Part shown: in pieces, positions 55,962 through 64,000 of the stretch | Position numbering within the stretch: position 1 is the stretch's first letter | Layout: every line of letters begins with the position of its first letter | Origin: Astrothelium macrocarpum | Taxonomy: Eukaryota; Ascomycota; Dothideomycetes; Trypetheliales; Trypetheliaceae | DNA: 64,000 nucleotides | NCBI GenBank assembly: GCA_021030915.1 | Contig: JAGEMR010000077.1 | Span: forward strand, 1-64,000 | Direction: 5' to 3' | Notes under the pieces: generated by a model | The model's database searches: none | Seen by the model: the letters and a program-made list of their open reading frames with translations, nothing else | Told to the model about the DNA's origin: nothing | Program-made: the position numbers and the translations under genes

Positions 55962-57672
55962 ATGTCTCAAAATTCGTTCGAAGAAGCTCTCTCCGCACTC
56001 AAACAATGGCCTGTTACCCAGGCCTATGTCAAATTATTCCCTGAGATGATTGGGGACCGCTTCACGCTTTGTTTCGTGTCGATTGACGAATGTTCAGACA
56101 CGATTGAATTTATCCGTTCTGCTATCAAGAAGGCACCAGCTGATTGGTAAGTACCTGTATTCCTTTACCCAGCTATTTGCCTACTCTGGAGTCCCTCAGC
56201 AGAAATGGGTGGTACGATTAGAAGTATTTCTCAACAAGAAATCTCGCGAAGTTTCCAAAAGAGTTAATCAGCCGCTCAACTCCTTGAGGGACCCTTGGCA
56301 AGAACGAAAGGCATATTTCTCAGTGGTGTCTTTTAACGATGAATCATGGGAAAATCATCAGAAGAATTAATCAGCTAGACTCGTACTCGGGAGACCCTCA
56401 ACAGAATGAGTGGTACATTTCTCAGGAGCATTTCTCGACAAAAGTTTCGTGAATCTCAGTAAAAACTAATCGGCTGTTCACTTACTCGGAAGGACCCCCA
56501 TGACTATTTCGAGAAATGAGAAGCATTCAACAACCTCCTGAGAAATGCTACTGCGAGTTGTACCAATCTTTACTGTTGGGGCTCTCCTCATTAGGAGTTT
56601 GGCGAAACAGATCTCTTTTGACTCTAGTCCGAAATCATTCTGAACCCCTTCTGAGAGTTGTGGCGTTCATTACTGCTGAGCGTCTCTCCGTTTAGTCTTG
56701 AGCGAATTGTATCTTTTCTGATCTTAATTAATTACTTATGAGATTTCTTACTAATTAAAAGCCATAGCCCTTGGATCTCCGATTGGCAAACCGCTCTCAA
56801 AGTCTCCGAGGTTCAGTACTACTGCGCCAAGTGGCTCCAAGAGCTTCAAGACATGGCCAACGCCCCTCGAATCACTACGAGCAATCTTCCGCCACTAAGC
56901 GAAGATGCCGCATCCGCTGCCTCTTCACCTGCTCGCGGCAAGGAGATGCGCCAGAACCTCCTCGGAAAGCTTCGTCCACCACCACTAGTCCACGCCTGGG
57001 AATTCTATCATGACCGCCAAGACCGCAAGAAGACGTCTTCCACAGAGAACGTCGAGAAAACTGTCTCTCCAAACAGCCAGGATCAACAGAGTTATGAAGA
57101 TCGTCTTGTCAAACTCAATGACATTACTGATGTTCGCGATTTCTGGGAGACCTTCAACAATTTTGACATCAGCGTCCTACCATTACGTGACAGCATCCAT
57201 CTCTTTCACAAAGGGGTGAAACCTGTGTGGGAGGACAAGCGTAATGTGGATGGCGGATCCTGGACATTCCGTGTCCCCAAGGCACAAGCCCCAGAGTTCT
57301 GGAAGGAAATCTGCCTTATGGCGATCGGAGAGAAGCTCCAAGCTGCGGTCGAAACCACAAGGAAGGGTAAGTCTAGTCCTTCTACGCAATATTTTGCCTT
57401 GTGCATATGAAGCTAACTCTATCTTAGTATTCAGAGATGACATCTGCGGAATTTCGCTCTCAGTGCGCTTTACCAGCACACTAATCCAAGTCTGGAACCG
57501 TGATGGTAACCACCAGGCTGCCATCGACAAGATTCTTACAACTGTGGTCGAAAACCTTCCTGACGACCTCAAACCAAAAGAGGGATCATACTACTATAAG
57601 CGCCACAACGAGCATGCCGGCTACAAGCGGCCAGATTCCTTGGGGGAAGCCCCAACCACTAAAACGGACTGA
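55962..57672 (+). CDS. eIF4E-family cap-binding protein, class II (4EHP/eIF4E2-like)
   Basis: Exons 55962-56146, 56768-57366 and 57428-57672 give 342 residues. Intron 1 is 621 nt and holds degenerate repeats; intron 2 is 61 nt. Residues from about 120 on form the eIF4E fold: PPLVHAWEFYHDR, DFWETFNNFDISVLPLRDSI, LFHKGVKPVWEDKRNVDGGS, WKEICLMAIGEKL and DDICGISLSVRF. The second cap-stacking Trp is present (PVWED), but the first is replaced by Tyr (QSYEDRL, 17 residues before the FW motif), the substitution that marks class II eIF4E/4EHP. Such proteins bind capped mRNA and often repress translation. The N-terminal part (MSQNSFEEALSALKQW...) is an unusual extension of roughly 100 residues. Translation from the internal ATG at 56853 would give the usual size, so the first exon needs transcript support. 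Confidence 0.85.
56179..56500 (+). repeat. Degenerate tandem repeat of about 100 bp inside an intron
   Basis: Related blocks return at roughly 100-bp steps: CTCAGCAGAAATGGGTGGTAC (56191), GAGGGACCCTTGGCAAGAA (56285), CTCAACAGAATGAGTGGTAC (56388) and CGGAAGGACCC (56487), each preceded by an AATCAGC/AATCGGC block in the later units. The copies are diverged and non-coding. Confidence 0.5.
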
Positions 57673-57957
57673 AGAGCTGGGGAGAATTTCTTTTCTTTGT
57701 TGCGGGACAAATTGATTTTTTGCTTGTACTGTAATGCATATGGGTGGTGAAATCGGGTGTGGTGTTGAGATGAGGATCTCCTGGTGTTTCTATTACTGGT
57801 TTGTCATTGCTGGAGTTTTTGCTTTTTCTTTTAGATGCATTGTCAGACGAGGATTACACGGAATTCACAAGTATTAGGTAGCAAAGGTTCAAAATGAATT
57901 GATGGCAAACCCCATAGCAATTTCATGCATTCATTACTGCATCAATTTCCCTCTTTG

Positions 57958-58655
57958 TTATCCAAACACTCCCGCCCTCCTCATCACCCCCTCGAACTCA
58001 CCCACTCCAACCCCTCTACCTACGCCCTCTCCTCCATTCGCCTCCGCTATCATATCCTTCAACACCCTCTCATCCACCTCCTCCCGTAGTTCTCTCGCCA
58101 CCCGCCGCAAATGACCCAGCGTAATCACCTCCCCTTCCCCACCCGTAAACAACCTGAATGCAGCATCCACCTCCTCAGCAATGTCTTCGGACGTCTGCGA
58201 GCGACTGCGTAGTTTCAAAGCCGCAACGGCCAGGAAGTGAGGGTAGGTGACCACCCCGATGGAGGTTGGGTCGAGGGTGGATTTGATCTCGCGGAGTTCG
58301 GAGGGAGGTGGCGAGAGGTTGAGGGCTCTAATCGTATGGAATCAGTATGATTGACATGCTCATTTTAGGGAGGGGGTAGGGTGGTGAACAAGACATACAT
58401 CAGACAGCGACGCACGTCTTGGATGGGAAGCACGCCCTCCTTGCTATCTTCATAGTCTGGGTGCTGAGTGGCGAAGAGGGCAAAGGCTTCTTGGATTTCG
58501 GTTTCTTCTTCGGCGGTAATACTATTTTCTTTGGCGAGCTTTGAGGGTCGGCGTTTGGCGGGCTTGGTGCCTTGGGGTTGTGTACGTTTCTTGGGAGCCT
58601 GAGTGACGAGTTAGTGGTGGTGGTAAGGCAGTAATCGAGGCTTTGACGTTACCAT
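57958..58655 (-). CDS. EF-hand/centrin-like protein with degenerate calcium loops
   Basis: Exons 58653-58655 (the start codon alone), 58399-58598 and 57958-58327 give 190 residues; all phases agree. After a basic leader (APKKRTQPQGTKPAKRRPSK) comes EETEIQEAFALFATQH, the opening helix typical of centrin/calmodulin relatives. Pairs of helices follow: VRRCLIALNLSPPPSELREI, GVVTYPHFLAVAAL, EVDAAFRLFTGGEGEVITLG and REEVDERVLKDMIAEANGG. Canonical DxDxDG calcium loops are absent or eroded in all four places, so calcium binding is doubtful. It could be a Cdc31/centrin paralogue. The 3' end is GC-skewed and Gly/Val-rich. The one-codon first exon decides the start and could be wrong. Confidence 0.7.
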
Positions 58656-59215
58656 ATTATGCAGACATTATAGTTGAGAATCTTCTTGTGCCTTGGTAGG
58701 AAAAGCAGCACTTGGCAAGCCTCTAGTATCCTTTCGGACGTGATGCTCGAGGGCTTGAAAAAGAGATGCCAATCCCAATCAGGAAATTTGCACCGCTAGT
58801 TACTCTTTTAGGAAATAAATCAAGGCTATCGTTCAGGATTTCAAAGATGGAAATCTCCACAACTACAGAGAATTGCAGAGGTCAATTTGAGTGGCACAAT
58901 TTTGGGCACCTAAGAATATATGGAAAATTATCAGTTTTGTTGTAACGACGTTTCTGAGTTGTGTGTGCAGGCTGAAAGTTTGTTAGCGAGAGAACTTGAT
59001 CGTCTCTTTGTTCTGTTTTCGTCTTCTGAAGTTGTTGTTTTGGTATGACGTACATGGCAACGGCCAAAGTGCAGCTGCAGGTGCAGCTCGTATCAACGCG
59101 CCAGCCTTGTCTTCTTCTACCAAGTTTGAGCGCCCGGCGCGTGCAATTTCAGCTTCTTGACTTTCGTTCATTCTTTGTTTCTACCTTAACGGAGTTTCTA
59201 TGTGATAGTTTCATA
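58656..59215. other. Divergent promoter region
   Basis: 560 bp between the EF-hand-like gene and the NTF2-like gene, holding both 5' flanks. No gene supported. Confidence 0.45.
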
Positions 59216-59779
59216 ATGGATAATCCCGTCCACGACATTGAAGGCATTGTCCACCTTCTCACCCAAACTCCTCCTTCCATCCAACAGAGTACTCTCGAGA
59301 CCTATTTTACGCAAGATTCAGCCTTCGTCCACCCTTTTTGCCGAGTCGAGTCATATTTCCCGTCTTCCAGATTCTTGATCCAAAGTATATTCCGATGGTA
59401 CAAAATATTATCTCCCAAGATCCGTCTTTCAGTCAACTCTGTTGCTTTCGACCAAGCCAACAACCTCCTCTACGTTGGCATTTCTCAACGCTTCTCCATC
59501 TGGTTTGTGCCATTTCACCATTCCGATGTCAAGCTCGTCACGGTCCTAGAATTGGAACATCGCAAGGGAGACGGGAAGTACTACATCAAAAGCCAGAATG
59601 ATCTATATCAGACAGATCAGTTCATCAAATTCATGCTTCCTTATGGTGGATCAGCATTTGCTTGGCTCTGCCAGACTATCGCTACATTGCTATGTCTTCT
59701 ATTGGCGCTGCTCTTCTGGCCTGTGACATGGTACGAGGAATACATGAAACCGGACTACACAGCTCAGAAGGGGAATTGA
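59216..59779 (+). CDS. SigF-like NTF2-like family membrane protein
   Basis: A single exon of 187 residues. I place the start at the ATG at 59216 (MDNPVHDIEGIVHLLTQTPP), since the frame is open upstream but only there does the conserved family start appear. The body has the cone-shaped NTF2-like pattern: TLETYFTQDSAFVHPFCRVE, YKILSPKIRLSVNSVAFDQ and LYVGISQRFSIWFVPF. A C-terminal hydrophobic helix (WLCQTIATLLCLLLALLFWP) is followed by a short tail, suggesting a tail-anchored or single-pass protein. Family members are widespread in filamentous ascomycetes; their biochemical role is not known to me. Confidence 0.8.
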   Translation: MDNPVHDIEGIVHLLTQTPPSIQQSTLETYFTQDSAFVHPFCRVESYFPSSRFLIQSIFRWYKILSPKIRLSVNSVAFDQANNLLYVGISQRFSIWFVPFHHSDVKLVTVLELEHRKGDGKYYIKSQNDLYQTDQFIKFMLPYGGSAFAWLCQTIATLLCLLLALLFWPVTWYEEYMKPDYTAQKGN

Positions 59780-60944
59780 AGCAGGCCGTTGGCAACATCT
59801 ACATATACTCCAATTCTTTGAACAAGAACCGGCCATGGACCACAGGAAAGTGTACCGCAGGTGCATCAGGCGAATTCAAGTTAATTACTGCGGTGATTAA
59901 ATGAGGTTTAATGCATAGGGCAGGTCGAAGGCTACCAAAGCTGGAGAATGTTCCTAGATATTGCAGTATACTGCTGGCAACATTTGCGCAGTATAACACA
60001 GTCAGCAGGAGAGTGGTACTTCAGAAATTGGCGTCGAGAGGTTGTACACATTTTGTATATTGAGAAAATTGATAAGCTAAGAGAATAATCTTAATCTGAG
60101 CGTCTGTGCTTGTTTCCTACTAAGGGATGATGAATTAGTTTACCCATGCACATTGCATATTGAAGTGACAAAATGCTGCTCAAGCTGGAACAGTGCTACT
60201 TTGCACAATCTCCATGCCCCACGCTGCCCCACGCTGCCCCACCATTGATGACGTTGGGTGGCACGATCAGAATGAGAGAACCACCTGATCAGCCCAACAC
60301 TACGAGATCTGGCCTTTGAGTGTCCAAAGCCTGCAAAAATTGCAAACAGGTTTTTTTGCAGAACAACACGACTGCTGATTACCGCACTGGCGTCGATCGC
60401 ACACCATCCAACTGCATCATTTCCTAGTCGTCGAGTCGCAGACCACATTTGATATAATCGCCGAGCATGAGAGCAGCAACTTGATAAGTCTCTTTTAGAT
60501 AATCCTTGGCTGAGCTGGCAGCCTTTCAAAGATCTATTCAATACAAGAGAAAGAGAATTCAGAGATAGCTTGCAGCATACCTTGTCGAGGTCTGCAAATA
60601 ACTTAGGCTATCCAATAGACGTACTGCTCTGTACCTACATGAAGGTAAGAACTGGGATAAAAGATACGTCTCGAGCTGCTGATATTCCTTGCGTCCTCCG
60701 CTCTTGGTCCTCGCGATAACCTCAGTGCTCAGACAACCCAAAGAGTCATACGCGTACTATTCACAAAGGACAAGGGTAATTCTGCTCTCCCTGGCCAAAG
60801 ATTGAGACACTCAGACGTGGGAACGGAGTATAAATAACTATCCAGGCCCGAATCAAATCCAGCTTCTTTTCTAGCTTCAGAGGTTTCTCTGAATCCATCG
60901 CTTCTGTCTAAGAACTTCACCTTTTCTCACCACTTCTGCACAAC
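59780..60944. other. Intergenic
   Basis: No supported gene. A tandem of GCCCCACGCT-like units lies at about 60215-60242, and a CT-rich leader precedes the next start codon at about 60860-60940. Confidence 0.45.
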
Positions 60945-61691
60945 ATGAGTTCTATCCCTGTAACAAACGAGGCCTTGGGCCAGCCAGAGTCACTCGAGAA
61001 CAAAGTCCTCGAAACAGCAGCAAGCATTACGCAAGATCTAGGTCCTACCAAGCGCATCTGTGCACACTTGAACGCCTTCCACGTCTACGCATCTGACACC
61101 AGTCGTTCCGTCGAAACAAATCACTATTGCGCCCACGTCAACGATGGTGAGGCTTCACCTCACTTCACCCTCCCCAATAGACCGTTTCTAATGCTGAGCT
61201 AACATAAAACCATAGAGGTCCGCCAATGCGTTCTCTACGATAGCCCCGGCCCAAATGCCCGCCTCATCGGTGTCGAATACATGATCACGCCGCGGCTATA
61301 CGAGACGCTCCCTGCCTCCGAACGCCGGTTATGGCACTCTCACGTGTTTGAAGTGAAATCCGGGATGCTGATTATGCCACGTCCGACCGGGTTTCCCACC
61401 GCGGGCTGGGAGATTGCGGAGAACAAGGAAATGGAGCAAATCATCCAGCTGTATGGGAAAGTGTACCATCTGTGGCAGACGGACCGGGGGGATGCGCTGC
61501 CGTTGGGGGAGCCGCAGTTGATGACGAGCTCTACAGAGGAGGGGCAATTGGATTGGGCGGAGACCGTGGCGGTGAGGGATGAGAAGATGGGGGAGGACAG
61601 TAAGAGGAAGAAGGAGGTGAGGGGGTATATTCCGGTACCGGAAGTACATCAGGATGCGGATGCTACGTGGAAGGAGAGGAAGGAAGTGTAG
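60945..61691 (+). CDS. DUF1264 / oil body-associated-like protein
   Basis: Exons 60945-61146 and 61216-61691 with a 69-nt intron give 225 residues. The family signatures are plain: ICAHLNAFHVYASD, VETNHYCAHVND spliced to EVRQCVLYDSPGPNARLIGV, EYMITPRLYETLPASERRLW, HSHVFEVKSGMLIMPRP and IIQLYGKVYHLWQTDRGDAL. DUF1264 proteins associate with plant oil bodies; the fungal role is unknown, perhaps linked to stress or lipid droplets. The second half of exon 2 is GC-skewed and the tail is charged. The CT-rich leader just before the ATG is typical of a well-expressed fungal gene. Confidence 0.9.
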
Positions 61692-62334
61692 AAGAGATGG
61701 TTTGCTGGGAATTAGGAAACTTGCTCTTAACAGATTGCATCTCCGCGCTGACTAAGATTTTATGATGAACTTGCACTTGCAAAGAGAAATCATCTACCAA
61801 TTTAACTTTAACGATTCTTGAGTTTTGATCGGTGAACTTTGTGCAGTACGGAGCATCGGATAAGATGTAAGATGTGTTGGTTGAATAGTGTCTCCTCTTG
61901 CATTAACGGCCTGGTCGCATCATAGGACTCAGGCCGAATAGCATCAAGGACCTCTGTAGGCGTTGCCCAAGAGGGCGCTTTTGTTCTCGCTTCCCTGTCC
62001 ACACTCACTCATCCGGGAAATGACGATGAGAAGTTCTAGCATAGCAGAAGCTGATCAAGGCTCTTGAGCCCGTGAACGATTAGAAAATACTCTTGCACAA
62101 CCTCAAGAGACCAAATTCATTTTGAAATGAAGTTTGGTTCAGTCTCTACAATGTCAAGCCAGGCCCCCGCTTTTGGGAAGCAAGCTTGGGCATCTGGTAT
62201 GTTAGCTCTTGCGAGTAGCATTTCAAATTTGATATGGGGGAAGAAGTCTATAATAGCACCTGACAAAGCGCCAGCAAGAGGCATTCGCCGCTCATCGTGG
62301 TATTCGTACAATCATGAAAGGTAATCACGTCGAC
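61692..62334. other. Intergenic between convergent genes
   Basis: No family-supported frame seen; two short frames (minus 62117-62311 and plus 62127-62324) overlap each other and have no features. Confidence 0.45.
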
Positions 62335-63226
62335 TCATCGCCGCAGACCATCCAGTCGTGCCTGGAGGTCTTCATCGCCCGCATCGCCGCCGCCTATTGC
62401 TTGTGCGACCCTGCCATCCGATACTGATGTCTTTTGCAGCCCTGAAGGCGTCTCGCCAAGCTGAACGAACGGATTTTCAGCCAATTGAGGATCGCATAAG
62501 ATCGGAGAGAGCTTACCGCTTGACCTAGATCAACCCCAATTTCATCGAGTACTTGGTTTACTACTTCTTCACCTTCTTCCTCATCTTCTAGTCCTGTCAC
62601 GTCGTCGACGGCATCATCCATCATTTCTTGCCGTTGATCCATAATATCGTTCTCCTTTTCGAATTCCATGGCTATTCGCTGAAGAGCAGGGAGGTTCATT
62701 TGTCGGTTCATGCTACCAAGTAAGGCTGTGGCGCCCTTCATTGACTGCATCATCTGTTCGTTGCTTCGTACGGTCTGTTGAAAACTTAGTTATGGCCTAC
62801 CAAAAAAAACGGCATTGATGGCCAAACCTGTATCCGTAAAGAAATCGCTTGCAATTGTGTTCGCATTTGGTAGAATTTTTGAATATATCTTGCATCATAT
62901 TAGCCTGACTGCTAAATACACACGCCTTCAACTTCGACACCACATACCGTCTTGTCCGCACAAGATCTTTGGCCTGTATTCTAAGAGGACCCATCTGGCC
63001 ATTTTTGGCGCTCTTCTTGATGTCTTGTACCAGCTTCTTCTCTTGATTCTCCAGTTTCGTTCGTTCTCGATCTAGTTCTCTTTGGGTCTTTTCAAGAGCT
63101 CTCTGATGCTTGCGAAGACGCTCAGCAGGCGTCATGCGCTTGCCAAACGCCCATTCTACAATCTATTTCGAGACGATTAGCGTCGCTTCATAAGTTAATG
63201 TATAATTCTCCATAATTTACATTCAT
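62335..63226 (-). CDS. VPS2: ESCRT-III subunit VPS2 (CHMP2-like)
   Basis: Five exons: 63221-63226 (6 nt, Met-Asn), 62948-63162, 62828-62888, 62517-62774 and 62335-62460; 221 residues. The Snf7-family pattern is very well conserved: MNIVEWAFGKRMTPAERLRK, ALEKTQRELDRERTKLENQE, TRRYIQKFYQMRTQLQAISL, NEQMMQSMKGATALLGSMNR and MEFEKENDIMDQRQEMMDDA. It has an acidic regulatory helix (GLEDEEEGEEVVNQVLDEIG) and ends in the MIM1-type motif DEDLQARLDGLRR that recruits Vps4. Vps2 caps the Snf7 filament with Vps24 during endosomal vesicle budding. Intron phases and lengths (53-59 nt) are all consistent. Confidence 0.95.
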
Positions 63227-63556
63227 AATGCCAGGCGATGTTCCAGTGAAAGACGCGTTTGCTAGTAAAAGACTTCGGAAGGTATCGGTAAATAAAATGG
63301 TAGCCTACTTGGCAAGGATAGGTGAGGTGAAGATTGACTTGTGACGCGATTTGAGGACAAGCCCATTAATCCGTATCCGGATTAGCTCTCAACGGCCATT
63401 CTCGGCGAACGTATCCTGCCATTCCGGATGGTCAATTACCTCAATCATTGCCACAACAATCTTTTCCCCCGACCGCCAAACCTAGAAACATCAGACAGCT
63501 TCGATATGACCTGGTAGCAACCCGACACATATCTGGACCGAGCGGCCGACATTAAA

Positions 63557-64000
63557 ATGAGTTCAAATCATCCTTCCGGGAGTGGTCATTCCACCCCGGG
63601 AGGGAGCTCATTTCCCTCATTTCCTGGACGACCAGGTTACATGACTGTTGGATCCGGCTCAGCATCCGAAAGCGCAGCTCGACTCCAAGCAATGTTAGAT
63701 GACGATTCAGGATACGGCGGAAGCATGGCTGATGGCGACTTCAACAGAGGATGGCACCCTGGCCTGACCTCGGACAGCCCAATACCAATGAGTGTCAGTG
63801 GAGAGGCATCTGAAAATGACCGGCGCATTCTCGCTGCACACGTTCATCAGCTTTATTACAATCAGAATAGAAGCACCCTAGGCCGCGCAATCAATCGGAC
63901 AGTGGAGACACTCAAGAAGCTACAACAAATGAACTCTCAATGGCCCGCTCACTACCCTTCCGTGCAAAGACCCCAAAGCCCCACATCGATAAAGAGCGAG
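63557..64000 (+). CDS. Unidentified protein, 5' part only (runs off the window)
   Basis: A frame opens with ATG at 63557 and stays open for 148 codons to the right edge. The N-terminus is Ser/Gly/Pro-rich (MSSNHPSGSGHSTPGGSSFP), followed by ARLQAMLDDDSGYGGSMADG and then a more ordered segment, DRRILAAHVHQLYYNQNRST and LGRAINRTVETLKKLQQMNS. No domain is recognised from this part. It is divergent from VPS2, with about 330 bp between start codons. The length and polarity suggest the start of a large regulatory or scaffold protein. Confidence 0.65.
   Translation, partial: MSSNHPSGSGHSTPGGSSFPSFPGRPGYMTVGSGSASESAARLQAMLDDDSGYGGSMADGDFNRGWHPGLTSDSPIPMSVSGEASENDRRILAAHVHQLYYNQNRSTLGRAINRTVETLKKLQQMNSQWPAHYPSVQRPQSPTSIKSE

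Overview
The window is nuclear DNA of a filamentous ascomycete (Pezizomycotina). Genes are spaced 0.1-2 kb apart and carry many short introns (48-100 nt, GT...AG, often with a CTAAC-type branch site). The conserved set is ascomycete: VPS38, MHR1/mL67, PRP19, PHS1, TAF14, YRB1, a KTR mannosyltransferase, GDA1 and VPS2. Two strongly AT-rich islands (1-1850 and about 33.57-35.25 kb) look like repeats mutated by RIP. The gene content resembles Leotiomycetes-type genomes, but I cannot fix the class from sequence alone.

Left arm (1-9.3 kb), accessory: an AT-rich island with a 42-bp minisatellite; a flavin amine oxidase that lacks its FAD-binding N-terminus exactly where the island ends; then two divergent genes. 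The minus-strand gene has an unrecognised product. The plus-strand gene encodes a TPR-type helical protein with a C-terminal CHAT caspase-like protease domain that keeps the His and Cys positions but seems to have lost its middle. A CHAT protease next to a small unknown protein is the layout known for fungal gasdermin/protease cell-death pairs. This is the best candidate for an unusual system here, but the gasdermin part is inference.

Core block 1 (9.3-19.2 kb): VPS38/UVRAG-like, mL67/MHR1, a secreted SMP-30-like lactonase, PRP19 and a RING protein with SUMO-interaction motifs. A gene-free stretch of almost 6 kb follows, upstream of a large C2H2 plus fungal-specific transcription factor (25.2-28.9 kb).

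Accessory block 2 (30-35.3 kb): a decayed SNF2-type helicase, then a 1,810-bp Fot1/pogo-like transposon with clear terminal inverted repeats, a TA target duplication and an AT-rich (RIP) interior. It ends about 175 bp before the start codon of PHS1.

Core block 3 (35.5-45.3 kb): PHS1, TAF14, YRB1, an orphan single-pass membrane protein and a GT15 mannosyltransferase. From 45.4 to 49 kb the DNA is gene-poor, with a small secreted protein and several copies of a short dispersed repeat (about 65 bp) also found at 4.1, 48.9 and 52.1 kb.

Core block 4 (49-64 kb): a DUF4604 protein, a PPPDE-thioredoxin-PUL fusion, GDA1, a NOPCHAP1/DUF4598 protein, an eIF4E class II (4EHP-like) protein with a repeat-bearing 621-nt intron, an EF-hand-like protein, a SigF-like NTF2 membrane protein, a DUF1264 protein, VPS2 and the 5' part of an unidentified gene running off the right edge.

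Exon boundaries were placed by reading splice signals and checking phase and family continuity; none is backed by transcripts.
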